Assembly (NCBI RefSeq): GCF_004361735.1
Contig: NZ_SNVV01000006.1
Location: 129,370 to 193,369 of the forward strand
Length of the DNA: 64,000 nucleotides
Source of the DNA: Azoarcus indigens
GTDB lineage: Bacteria; Pseudomonadota; Gammaproteobacteria; Burkholderiales; Rhodocyclaceae
Direction: 5' to 3'
Shown one piece after another: positions 10,116-18,822 of this stretch (position 1 is the first letter of the stretch; each line of letters opens with the position of its first letter). Made by a program: the position numbers and the translations under genes. The notes under the pieces were generated by a model. It was not told where the DNA came from, ran no database searches, and worked only from the letters and a program-made list of their open reading frames with translations.

Positions 10116-12164
10116 ATGCTCCAGTCTCACCCCTGCCCTGCCTCCAGCCTGCGCCGATTCGGCTGGTGGGGCGTGCTATACGGAGCCCTGGGGGCTTTGT
10201 CGGTTGCGCAGGCGTCCGGCATGGCACTCGGCGATGCGCCGGAAGACGCCTATCTCGGTGATCTGCCCGTTGTCCTGTCAGCCTCCCGACTGGCCCAGCC
10301 CACGCGGGAGGCACCCGGCGCAATCACCGTCATCGACCGCGACATGATCCGTGCCTCGGGCGCCCGCTCGGTAGCTGAACTGCTGCGCTGGGTACCCGGT
10401 TTCCAGGTCGGGGAAGCCAACGCCTTCAGGCCATTGACCGCCTATCACGGGCTGGCCGACGACAATCCGCGCCGCATGCTGGTGCGGGTGGACGGCCGCT
10501 CCCTCTACTCCCCTTATTTCCTCAGCGGGGTGGAATGGCACAAGCTCACCGTTGACATCGACGATATCGAGCGCATCGAGGTCTTTCGCGGCTCGAATGC
10601 CACAGCCTTCGGCAGCCAAGCTTTCATGGGCGTGGTCAACATCATCACCCGGCCAGCGGCGGACACGCCCGGGTTGCGGATGCGCCTCACCCAGGGTGAG
10701 AACGGCATCCGCGATCGCCAGGTCAGCATCGCCCAGCAGTTCGGCCCGCTGAACGTCCGCCTGGGCATGGGCCGGGAGAGCGACGACGGCACCCGGGGCC
10801 TGGAAGACAACTGGCAGAAGCACCGGGCGGACCTGCGCATGGACTGGCAGCCCGCCGCCACCCACCGGGTGGAGATCCACGCCGGCGGCGTGCGCTTCGA
10901 CAATCGGGCCGGCACCGCCGGGGAGTTATCTGACCCTCCCCGCGACCAACGCAGCAGTTCTTCATTTGGGCAGATACGATGGCATTGGCTGCCTGATGCC
11001 CAGGAGGAGCTAACGCTTAGTTATCTTCACCAAAGCGAGCGATTAAAGGATGAATATGGGGTTCTGATCACCTCAGCAGAATTTCCCCAGTTACCCTCCT
11101 GGGCTACGATCAACGTCGGCGTTGACTTCGGATATACGGTCGAGCGAGACGAACTCGAGCTTGAGCACACCTTTTCTCCAAGAGACGATATCCGTGTCGT
11201 TTGGGGGCTAGGGCAGCGCGAGGACAAGATAGATGCACCGCAGTATTTCTATCCCGGCAAGGCCATCACTTATACCAGCCGCCGCCTGTTCGGCAACCTG
11301 GAATGGCGCGCGTCGGATCGCTGGCTGATAAACCTGGGCGCAATGGCGGAAGAGGACGACTATAACTCGGCCCAACTGTCCCCCCGCTTAGGTATCAACT
11401 ATTTATTAACGCCAGAACATACGCTGCGTGTAGCTATTGGCCGAGCTTATCGGCAGCCCTTTCCTTTCGAGCAAGAAGGAGATGCGCGCTTCTACGGGAA
11501 CGGAGTCATTCTCCTCAGACAAGCTTATCAACCTCCCAGCGAAACCCTGGCCCCAGAGCGGCTTCGCTTTCGGGAAATAGGTTATCTCGCAGAACTAGAA
11601 CGGTGGCGCACCTCGCTAGACGTCCGCGTGTTTGAGGAGAAGTTGGACCGACTCACGCATTTCCAGAGCAATCCTTCTCCTCTATTCCCACCTCCACCCA
11701 TGGATGACGGTGAGGCTAAGCAACCCATAGGCAATCGCAAAGTTAGTATTCATGGCGCTGAATTAGCACTGCTGTGGCGACCGGCCGCAACCAGTTGGCT
11801 TGGCCTGAACTACAGCCGCATCGAGATCAGCACCAACGAGCAAGACATCCAAAGCAAGCCGTTCTATAAGAACTCCGCCCCCCGCGCCTCCGCCTCCGTC
11901 CTCGCCGGCTGGGCGCCGTGGCCCAACTGGCACTTCAGCGTCGCCCATCATTACGTCGGCGCCATGGCCTGGTACCGCGACGAAGACGACAGCCTGCCGG
12001 CCTACCAGCGTACCGACCTGCGTGTCGCCCGGCGGCTGGACATCGGCACCACCCGCGCCGAGCTGGCGGTGACGATCAGCAACATCGGCGCTCACCATGC
12101 GGAGTACGTCCCCTGGATCAAGACCGGCCCGGCCGCCTACGCGACGCTGAGGCTAGAGATCTAA
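10116..12164 (+). CDS. TonB-dependent outer-membrane receptor
   Basis: A protein of about 682 residues with an N-terminal export signal (WWGVLYGALGALSVAQASG), a TonB-box-like stretch (DLPVVLSASRL), a plug domain (about 60-180; VFRGSNATAFGSQAFMGVVN) and a beta-barrel ending ATLRLEI. The start is uncertain: ATG 10116 is preferred, TTG 10110 is two codons upstream, and neither has a good ribosome binding site. It heads an operon with a periplasmic binding protein and a hybrid kinase. The ligand is unknown; no cobalamin-riboswitch element was seen upstream. Roughly 10925-11870 is markedly AT-richer than the rest of the gene, suggesting a recombined barrel segment. Confidence 0.9.
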   Translation: MLQSHPCPASSLRRFGWWGVLYGALGALSVAQASGMALGDAPEDAYLGDLPVVLSASRLAQPTREAPGAITVIDRDMIRASGARSVAELLRWVPGFQVGEANAFRPLTAYHGLADDNPRRMLVRVDGRSLYSPYFLSGVEWHKLTVDIDDIERIEVFRGSNATAFGSQAFMGVVNIITRPAADTPGLRMRLTQGENGIRDRQVSIAQQFGPLNVRLGMGRESDDGTRGLEDNWQKHRADLRMDWQPAATHRVEIHAGGVRFDNRAGTAGELSDPPRDQRSSSSFGQIRWHWLPDAQEELTLSYLHQSERLKDEYGVLITSAEFPQLPSWATINVGVDFGYTVERDELELEHTFSPRDDIRVVWGLGQREDKIDAPQYFYPGKAITYTSRRLFGNLEWRASDRWLINLGAMAEEDDYNSAQLSPRLGINYLLTPEHTLRVAIGRAYRQPFPFEQEGDARFYGNGVILLRQAYQPPSETLAPERLRFREIGYLAELERWRTSLDVRVFEEKLDRLTHFQSNPSPLFPPPPMDDGEAKQPIGNRKVSIHGAELALLWRPAATSWLGLNYSRIEISTNEQDIQSKPFYKNSAPRASASVLAGWAPWPNWHFSVAHHYVGAMAWYRDEDDSLPAYQRTDLRVARRLDIGTTRAELAVTISNIGAHHAEYVPWIKTGPAAYATLRLEI

Positions 12165-12168
12165 GCCC

Positions 12169-13104
12169 ATGCACGCCGCCCTCCGCCTTTTCCTCTGCCG
12201 CCTCGTCGCCAGCCTTGCGCTGGGGGCAATGGCGGGGCCGGGATGGGCGGCGCCGCCACTGATCATCGTCAACAGCTCGAGCGACGGCGCTTACGCTGAA
12301 GCCAGCGCGGCCCTGCGCTCACAACTGCAACGGACAATGCCCTGGGTCGAGATCGAGGAGCAGGGCTGGGAGGAGCTGGCGGCGCAACGGCTGGAGGGCA
12401 GCCGCATGATCGTCACCATAGGCACGCAGGCGGCCCGGGTGGTAGCGGGGCTGTCGCCACGGCAACCGGTGCTGCATACCCTGTTGCCCAGCAGCGCCTA
12501 CTCCCGCCTGCCCAACATGCCCAAGAGCGGCGCCACGGTCTCTGCCATCCTGCTGGACCAGCCGGCCGAGCGCCAGATCGCCCTCATCCGCCTGGCGCTG
12601 CCGGACTGGAAACGCATCGCCCTGCTCACCGGCAGCGACAGCGAGGCGCTCAATCTGCGCCTGGGCGAGCTTGCCCGGGAACGCCAGCTGGAGGTGCGGG
12701 AAGCCAACGTCACCGCCGACCGCGATCTCTACCCGGCGCTGCAGCGGGTGCTCGCCGAGCCGGCGGTGCTCATCGCCAGCCCGGATGCACAGGTGTTCAA
12801 CAGTTTCACCGTGCAGAACGTGCTGCTCACCGCCTACCGCCACCGTTCGCCGGTGGTCGGCTTCTCCTCCGCCTACGTCCGCGCCGGCGCCCTTCTCGGC
12901 CTGTATTCGACACCGGAGCAGATCGGCCAGCAGGCGGCCGAGACCGTGCAGAAGGTGCTCTCCGGTGAAACCTTGCCGCCGCCGAGGCCACCACGGCAGT
13001 TCGAAGTCGCGGTCAATACCAACGTCGCCCGCTCGCTGGGCATACAGCTGGACAGCGCCGAGCGGCTGGGCAACGAACTCGCCCGCAGGGAAGGCCGGCC
13101 ATGA
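12169..13104 (+). CDS. Periplasmic ABC-type substrate-binding protein (PF04392-like)
   Basis: A 311-residue exported protein. The signal peptide ends near AGPGWAAP (about residue 27). A two-lobed binding-protein fold follows with IVTIGTQAARVV, GATVSAILLDQPAERQI, LIASPDAQVFNS and SPVVGFSSAYVRAGALLGLYS, typical of the ABC_sub_bind family. No permease or ATPase gene accompanies it; instead it sits between a TonB receptor (4-nt gap) and a membrane-bound hybrid kinase (ATGA overlap at 13101-13104). It is therefore more likely a ligand-sensing periplasmic protein than a transporter component (inference). Confidence 0.82.
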   Translation: MHAALRLFLCRLVASLALGAMAGPGWAAPPLIIVNSSSDGAYAEASAALRSQLQRTMPWVEIEEQGWEELAAQRLEGSRMIVTIGTQAARVVAGLSPRQPVLHTLLPSSAYSRLPNMPKSGATVSAILLDQPAERQIALIRLALPDWKRIALLTGSDSEALNLRLGELARERQLEVREANVTADRDLYPALQRVLAEPAVLIASPDAQVFNSFTVQNVLLTAYRHRSPVVGFSSAYVRAGALLGLYSTPEQIGQQAAETVQKVLSGETLPPPRPPRQFEVAVNTNVARSLGIQLDSAERLGNELARREGRP

Positions 13105-15020
13105 TCGCCCGCTGGGGCGTGCGCGCCCGGGTCATGGTTGCCGCGGTGGTGCCGATGCTGGCGCTGGCGGTGGTGCTGACCGTGTTCTTCACCACCTCGC
13201 GGCTGGCGGACATGGACGAAGCACTGACCGCGCGTGGCACCGCCTTCGCCCGCCAGCTCGCCGCCGCCAGCGAATACGCGGTGTTCTCCGGCAACCGCGA
13301 CGCCCTGCAGCAGCTCGCCAGCGCAGTGCTGGCAGAAGACGACATCGTCGGCGTCAGCATCGTAGACCGCAACGGCGAAACCCTGGCGCGCAGCGGCATG
13401 CTGGACGGCCAGCTGCCGCCGCTGCCCACCAGCGCGGTGCTGGAGCCATCCACCATGATCAAGGGCCCGACGCTGCGCATCATCGAGCCCATCCGGCCCA
13501 ACCGGCTGGAACTTGACGATGGCTTCACCGCCATCACCCTGGGCGCGGCGGTCCATCTCGGCGAGGCCCCGCTGGGCAGCGTGGTGCTGGAGCTATCGCT
13601 GAAGCACCTGCACGGCAAGCGGGATGAAATGCTGTGGGCCGGCGCGGGTTCGGTGCTGCTGGTGTTGGTCGGCAGCCTGTTGCTGGCCAGCCATCTGAGC
13701 CGCGGCGTCAGCGGCCCCATCCGGGTGGTGGCGCATACCGTTGCCCGCATCGGCCAGGGCAAGCTGGGCGAACGGGTACCGCTGATGGGCGGCGGCAGCC
13801 TGCGCAAGCTGGCCGAGGGCGTGAACGAAATGGCCGAGAAACTGGCCTCGGCCCATGAAGACCTCGCCCGCCGCATCGAGGAGGCCACCGCCGAGCTGCG
13901 CGCCCGCAAGGAGGAGGCCGAGACCGCCAACCTCGCCAAGTCCCGCTTTCTCGCCGCCGCCAGCCACGATCTGCGCCAGCCCATGCACGCCCTCGGCCTC
14001 TTCATCACCGAACTCGGCCAGCACGCCCACGCGCCGCAGAGCCGGCGGCTGGTGCAGCGCATCGCCGCGTCCGCCGAGGCCATGGAGAATCTGCTCGACA
14101 GCCTGCTGGACATCTCCAAGCTTGACGCGGGCGTGCTCCAGCCCAACATCCGCCCCTTTGCACTGCAGCCGGTGCTGCTGCGCATCGCCGCCGAGCAGCG
14201 CTCCTCCGCCGAGGAGCGGGGACTGCAACTGAAGGTGCGCACCAACGACTGGTGGGTGGACAGCGACCCGGTGCTGTTCGAGCGCATCGTCACCAACCTG
14301 GTGAGCAACGCCGTCCGCTACACGCCGGCCGGCCGCATCCTCATCGCCGCCCGCAAGCGCGGCAAGCGCATCCATGTGGAAGTGCGCGACAGCGGCATCG
14401 GCATTCCGCCGGACGCGCAGGAAATCATCTTCCAGGAGTTCGTCCAGCTGGATAACAACGAGCGCGCCCGCGACAAAGGCCTGGGGCTGGGCCTGGCCAT
14501 CGTGCGCAAACTGGCTGACCTGCTCGGCCACGGCCTGGGCCTGCGCTCCACCCCGGGGCGCGGCTCGGTCTTCACGGTGGACATGCCGATGGCTCAGCCG
14601 CCGGCGCCCACGCAGGAGGAAGACGGCGGCCGTGCGCCGGGCGACCTCCAGGACATCTGCATTGCACTGCTGGACGACGACCCGCTCGCCTGCGCCGGCA
14701 TGGAAGGCCTGCTCAGCTCCTGGGGCTGCGAGGTCATTCCTGCCAGCACGCCGGACGACTTGCTGGCAATGCTTGCCGACAGCCGCCACCCCGACCTGCT
14801 GATCAGCGACTTCCGCCTGCACGGCCCGCGCAACGGCATAGACATGGTCCGCGCGGTACGCGAGCTGCTGGGCGAACAATTGCCCGCCATCCTGATCAGC
14901 GGCGACACCGGCGCCGACACCCAGGCCCTCGCCCAGGAGGCCGGCGTGCCGTTGCTGCACAAGCCGGTGCGGCCGGCCCGGCTGCGCGCCCTGATCAACC
15001 GCCTGCGCAACCCGGTCTGA
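13101..15020 (+). CDS. Hybrid sensor histidine kinase (periplasmic sensor, HAMP, HisKA, HATPase, REC)
   Basis: A 639-residue kinase. Membrane segments at about 10-31 and 178-197 bracket a periplasmic sensor of about 145 residues. HAMP (about 198-250) and a short coiled coil follow. HisKA carries H289 in AAASHDLRQPMHAL, and HATPase_c has N and G boxes (NLVSNAVRYTP, DSGIGIP, GLGLGLAIV). The C-terminal receiver has acceptor D570 (LLISDFRLHG). The start overlaps the stop of the binding-protein gene by ATGA, implying translational coupling. It probably senses the neighbouring binding protein and signals to the divergent LuxR regulator. Confidence 0.92.
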   Translation: MIARWGVRARVMVAAVVPMLALAVVLTVFFTTSRLADMDEALTARGTAFARQLAAASEYAVFSGNRDALQQLASAVLAEDDIVGVSIVDRNGETLARSGMLDGQLPPLPTSAVLEPSTMIKGPTLRIIEPIRPNRLELDDGFTAITLGAAVHLGEAPLGSVVLELSLKHLHGKRDEMLWAGAGSVLLVLVGSLLLASHLSRGVSGPIRVVAHTVARIGQGKLGERVPLMGGGSLRKLAEGVNEMAEKLASAHEDLARRIEEATAELRARKEEAETANLAKSRFLAAASHDLRQPMHALGLFITELGQHAHAPQSRRLVQRIAASAEAMENLLDSLLDISKLDAGVLQPNIRPFALQPVLLRIAAEQRSSAEERGLQLKVRTNDWWVDSDPVLFERIVTNLVSNAVRYTPAGRILIAARKRGKRIHVEVRDSGIGIPPDAQEIIFQEFVQLDNNERARDKGLGLGLAIVRKLADLLGHGLGLRSTPGRGSVFTVDMPMAQPPAPTQEEDGGRAPGDLQDICIALLDDDPLACAGMEGLLSSWGCEVIPASTPDDLLAMLADSRHPDLLISDFRLHGPRNGIDMVRAVRELLGEQLPAILISGDTGADTQALAQEAGVPLLHKPVRPARLRALINRLRNPV

Positions 15021-15107
15021 GCGATCGCGCCGCCCCGGCTTTTACGACAACGGATGCCGGGCGCATCGGGTAAGATGGAACGACCTCAACCCTGCGGGAG
15101 CACGACG

Positions 15108-15527
15108 ATGTCTCAGGACCCATCCAGCCAGGACCCTCTCGATTTCGTGCGCAGCCTGTGGAACAACATGGGCTTCTCCTTCCCCGGCATGGTCACCCCG
15201 ACGCTGGACCTCGATGAGCTGGACAAGCGCATCGCCGACCTCAAGGCGGTCGAGGGCTGGCTCAAGATGAACCTCAACATGCTGCAGATGACCACCCAGG
15301 GCCTGGAGTTGCAGCGCGCCGCCCTCGCCGCGGTGAAGGCCATGAGCCAGCAGGCCAAGAACGCCGCGGAAAAAGGCGACGCCGGCGAAGCCAATCCCTT
15401 CGCCGCGGCGGCGATGTGGCCCTGGAACCTCATGAGCGGCGTCCAGGACAACAAGGCGGCGGATACCGGGGAGGCCGGCGACACCACCGCTCCCGAGGGC
15501 AAGCGCCGTACCGCGGCCGGCGAGTAA
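15108..15527 (+). CDS. phaM: PhaM-like polyhydroxyalkanoate granule-associated protein
   Basis: A 139-residue protein. The conserved core TPTLDLDELDKRIADLKAVE, followed by WLKMNLNMLQMT and LELQRAALAAVKAM, matches the PhaM family of betaproteobacteria, small proteins that bind PHA synthase and granules. The C-terminus is Ala/Gly-rich and basic (EGKRRTAAGE). The ATG at 15108 follows GCGGGAGC. It lies 87 bp downstream of the hybrid kinase and may be separately transcribed. Family assignment rests on recognition of the core helix only; no PHA synthase is in the window. Confidence 0.72.
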   Translation: MSQDPSSQDPLDFVRSLWNNMGFSFPGMVTPTLDLDELDKRIADLKAVEGWLKMNLNMLQMTTQGLELQRAALAAVKAMSQQAKNAAEKGDAGEANPFAAAAMWPWNLMSGVQDNKAADTGEAGDTTAPEGKRRTAAGE

Positions 15528-15629
15528 ACGCCGCCCGGGAGCGTCAAGCGGCCCAGGCAGCCCCCCCTGCCGAAGGCCTCCCCAGCCCCTCGCGCCGTTT
15601 CCCCTGGCTCCGCGCGGAGCAAGGCAAGT

Positions 15630-16520
15630 TCAGAGCAGCTGCAGCCAGAAAGTCAGCGAGATGATTGCCAGCAGGGTGGAGGCGGAGATCAGCCAGGCCA
15701 CGCCCGGCCCGTCTCCGCCCATGCGCATCGCCAGGATGTAGGCCGAGCTGGCGGTGGGCAATGCGGCAAACAGCACCAGGATGTCGAAGGGCACACCCTC
15801 CAGGCCGAGCTGGCGCCCCAGCCCCCAGGCAATCGCCGGCAACAGCATCAGCTTCACCACCAGCAGCCATACCGAACCGGCCAGCCGGCCCTCGGCCTTG
15901 CCCCAGCGCAGCGCGGCGCCCACCGCCAGCAGCCCCAGTGCCACCGCGGCGTCGCCCAGGCGCTTGAGGAAGGAGGCGGCGGCATCCGGCAGCGGCAGGC
16001 CACCGAGATTCCATATCAGGCCGGCCACGGTGGCGATCACCAGCGGGTTGCGGGCGATCTCGCTCAGCATGTTGGTCTGACCGTGGCGGGCGAGCTGGCT
16101 CACCGCGAAGATGTTGGCGAAAGGCACCATGGTGCCGCACAGCGCGCCCATGGTCGCCACGCCTGCCGGGCCATGCAGCTTGCCGGCCAGCGCGATGGCG
16201 ATGTAGGTATTGAAGCGGTAGGCGCACTGCATCCGCGAGGCGAATGCCAGCGGCGACAGGCCCATCAGCGGCCGCCCCAGCCAGGCCAGGGCGAAGCCGG
16301 ACAGCATCAGCCCCAGCCCGCTGAAGAACAGCGGCAGCGTGCCATCCGGGTCGATGTCGGCGGTCGCCATCGCGTTGAACAGCAGCGCCGGGAAGAGGAT
16401 GAAATAGACCAGCTTCTCGACGCTGGGCCAGAAGGCCGCCTCGTTCAGCATCACCTGCCTCAGCACCGCGCCGAGAACGATCAGGGAGAAATCCGGCAAC
16501 AGCAGCAGCAGGCTTTGCAT
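15630..16520 (-). CDS. AEC-family (auxin efflux carrier-type) permease
   Basis: A 296-residue integral membrane protein with about ten hydrophobic segments. The start MQSLLLLLPDFSLIVLGAVL and the internal pattern PxLLFNAMATADI / LRWGKAEGRLAGSVWLLVVK are typical of AEC transporters, often carriers of malonate, malate or other carboxylates. I chose ATG at 16518-16520 because the hydrophobic N-terminus begins there. It lies about 110 bp downstream of the PaaK-like gene on the same strand and could be the last gene of the transport/CoA-ligase unit. Substrate unknown. Confidence 0.85.
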   Translation of the reverse strand: MQSLLLLLPDFSLIVLGAVLRQVMLNEAAFWPSVEKLVYFILFPALLFNAMATADIDPDGTLPLFFSGLGLMLSGFALAWLGRPLMGLSPLAFASRMQCAYRFNTYIAIALAGKLHGPAGVATMGALCGTMVPFANIFAVSQLARHGQTNMLSEIARNPLVIATVAGLIWNLGGLPLPDAAASFLKRLGDAAVALGLLAVGAALRWGKAEGRLAGSVWLLVVKLMLLPAIAWGLGRQLGLEGVPFDILVLFAALPTASSAYILAMRMGGDGPGVAWLISASTLLAIISLTFWLQLL

Positions 16521-16632
16521 TTCGGCAGACGAGGTGACGGGGAAAGTCGCTGTTCTACGGTGTTCCGCGGCCCGGCACAAGCCGGGCGGGGCTCAAGCGG
16601 CAGCGCTCGGCGCGGAGGCCACCGCCCCCGCC

Positions 16633-17868
16633 TCATTCGTAGCGGCGGATGTCGTCTATCAGCTTGCCGTCGTTGGCCAGGCTGCCGGGCGCGCAGAAGC
16701 TGACTTCACCGCGCAGCTTGGTCAACTCGCGCAGGCTGGCGGCGATTGCCTCGCCAAACCCTGCCGACACCGCGCCGCCGAACTCGCAGTGCAGGGTCAT
16801 GCGGTCGATCTGCTGCGGGTTATCCACCACCAGCCGCAGCCGCCCCAGTCCGGGATGGCGCTTCGCCACCTCGGCGATCTGGCCAGGGTGGACGAACATG
16901 CCCTTCACCTTGGTCGTCTGGTCCGCCCGCCCCAGCCAGCCGTGGATGCGCTGATTGCTGCGGCCGCAGGACGAGGCGCCCGGCAGCACAGCGGAAAGGT
17001 CGCCGGTGCCGAAGCGGATCAGCGGATAGTCCGGGTTGAAGCTGGTCACCACCACCTCGCCGACCTCGCCCGGCGGCAGCGGGTCACCGGTGCCGGGGCG
17101 CACGATCTCCAGCAGCACGTCCTCGTCCAGCACCAGCCCGTCCTGCGCCGGGGTTTCGTAGGCGATGAGGCCAATGTCGGCGGTGGCATAGGCTTGCCGG
17201 GCGGTGATGCCGGCGGCGGCGAAGCGTTCGCGCAGGCTGGGCGGAAAGGCTTCGCCGGAAACCAGCGCCTTGGCGAAGGGCAGCGCCGCACCTTGCTCCG
17301 CCGCCTTGTCCAGCAGGATGCGCAGGAAGGAGGGCGTGCCGATGTAGGCATTGGGCTGCAAGTCGACGATGGCGGCCAGCTGCTGCTCGGTCTGCCCGAT
17401 GCCGGCGGGGAACACGGTGCAGCCCAGCGCATGGGCGGCCCCCTCCATCATCGAGCCGGCCGGCGTCATGTGGTAGGAGAAGGTGTTGTGCACCAGGTCG
17501 CCCTCGCGGAAACCGGCAGCGAACAGCGCGCGGGCGAGGCGATAGTAGTCGGCGCGAGCGCCCTCCGGCTCGTACAGCGGCCCGGGCGAGGCGAACACCC
17601 GCGGGCAGGCGCGCCCCCAGCTGACCGCGGCGAAGCCGCCGAAGGGCCGGGCCGCGCGCTGCAGCTCCACCAGCTCGGATTTGCGCGTCACCGGCAGGCG
17701 GGCCAGCGCCTCGCGGCTGCTCACCGCCTCCGCATCCACGCCGGCAAGCAGGCGGGCGCAGGCCGGCGCATGCGTCTGGGCGTGGGCGATCAGCGCCGGC
17801 AGGCGGGCGCACAGCTCGCTTTCCCGTTGCGCGGGATCGCGGGTTTCTCGGGCGTCGTAGTGCTCCAT
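16633..17868 (-). CDS. Phenylacetate-CoA ligase-family protein with atypical P-loop
   Basis: A 411-residue member of the PaaK branch of adenylate-forming enzymes. Recognisable blocks are LPVTRKSELVELQ, HNTFSYHMTPAGSMMEGAA, IGTPSFLRILLDKA, VVTSFNPDYPLIRFGTGDLS and GRADQTTKVKGMFVHPGQI near the C-terminus. The position where PaaK enzymes carry SSGTTGKP instead reads FASPGPLYEPEG (92-103), so the usual nucleotide P-loop is absent. It is the distal gene of the HAAT transporter unit, 42 bp after livF. Activity as a CoA ligase is uncertain for that reason. Confidence 0.85.
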   Translation of the reverse strand: MEHYDARETRDPAQRESELCARLPALIAHAQTHAPACARLLAGVDAEAVSSREALARLPVTRKSELVELQRAARPFGGFAAVSWGRACPRVFASPGPLYEPEGARADYYRLARALFAAGFREGDLVHNTFSYHMTPAGSMMEGAAHALGCTVFPAGIGQTEQQLAAIVDLQPNAYIGTPSFLRILLDKAAEQGAALPFAKALVSGEAFPPSLRERFAAAGITARQAYATADIGLIAYETPAQDGLVLDEDVLLEIVRPGTGDPLPPGEVGEVVVTSFNPDYPLIRFGTGDLSAVLPGASSCGRSNQRIHGWLGRADQTTKVKGMFVHPGQIAEVAKRHPGLGRLRLVVDNPQQIDRMTLHCEFGGAVSAGFGEAIAASLRELTKLRGEVSFCAPGSLANDGKLIDDIRRYE

Positions 17869-17910
17869 GGGGGCTCCGGCAGGAAAGGGAAAGCGGCGAT
17901 GGCGCCGCGT

Positions 17911-18729
17911 TCAGGACAGCCAGCGTTTGCGCCGGCGGTAGTGCTTCACGTCGCGGAAGCTTTTGCGGCCTTCGCCGGACAGGCCGAGGTAGAACTCCTT
18001 CACGTCTTCGTTGGCGGCCAGCTCGGCGGCGGCGCCTTCCATCACCACCCGGCCGTTTTCCAGGATGTAGCCGAAGTCGGCATAGCGCAGCGCCACCAGG
18101 GTGTTCTGCTCGGCGAGCAGGAAACCCACGCCTTCGCTGCGGTTGAGGTCCTTCACAATCTCGAAGATCTCCTCGACGATCTGCGGCGCCAGCCCCATGG
18201 AAGGCTCGTCCAGCAGGATCATCTCCGGCCGCGCCATCAGCGCGCGGCCGATGGCGCACATCTGCTGCTCGCCGCCGGAGGTGTAGCCGGCCTGCGAGCC
18301 GCGGCGCTGCTTCAGCCGCGGGAAGTAGTGATAGACCTTCTCCAGCCCGGCGCGGATTTCCGCCCGCGCGTGGCCGCGGGTGTAGGCGCCGGCCAGCAGG
18401 TTTTCCTCCACGCTGAGGTGGGCGAAGCAGTGACGGCCTTCCATCACCTGGATCACGCCGCGCTTCACCAGATCGCTGGGTGTCATCCGGTCCACCCGGT
18501 CGCCCTTGAAGTGGATGCTGCCCTTGGTGACCTCGCCGCGTTCGGCGCGCAGCAGGTTGGAGATGGACTTCAGCGTGGTGGACTTGCCGGCACCGTTCGC
18601 CCCCAGCAGGGCGACGATGCCGCCGCGCGGCACCTTCAGCGACACGCCCTTCAATACCAGGATGACATGATCGTAGATGACCTCGACGTTGTTGATCTCC
18701 AGATAAGGGACGGCGGCATCCGTGCTCAT
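17911..18729 (-). CDS. livF: HAAT ABC transporter ATP-binding protein, LivF type
   Basis: A 272-residue ABC ATPase. Walker A is GANGAGKS at 43-50, the signature is TSGGEQQMC, Walker B is MILLDEPSMGLAP, and the H-loop lies in LLAEQNT. The C-terminus extends beyond E. coli LivF with a basic tail (HYRRRKRWLS). It sits between the substrate-binding protein and the PaaK-like gene. Together with LivG, LivH, LivM and the binding protein it forms a complete hydrophobic amino/carboxylic-acid importer. Confidence 0.92.
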   Translation of the reverse strand: MSTDAAVPYLEINNVEVIYDHVILVLKGVSLKVPRGGIVALLGANGAGKSTTLKSISNLLRAERGEVTKGSIHFKGDRVDRMTPSDLVKRGVIQVMEGRHCFAHLSVEENLLAGAYTRGHARAEIRAGLEKVYHYFPRLKQRRGSQAGYTSGGEQQMCAIGRALMARPEMILLDEPSMGLAPQIVEEIFEIVKDLNRSEGVGFLLAEQNTLVALRYADFGYILENGRVVMEGAAAELAANEDVKEFYLGLSGEGRKSFRDVKHYRRRKRWLS

Positions 18730-18822
18730 GGGGAACTCTCGGTGGAAGGTGGGAGAAGGTCGGGCAACTGAGGCAGGGCGCGGCGGTACGACGCGGCGAG
18801 CGCCGGGCCACCGCGCTGGCGG

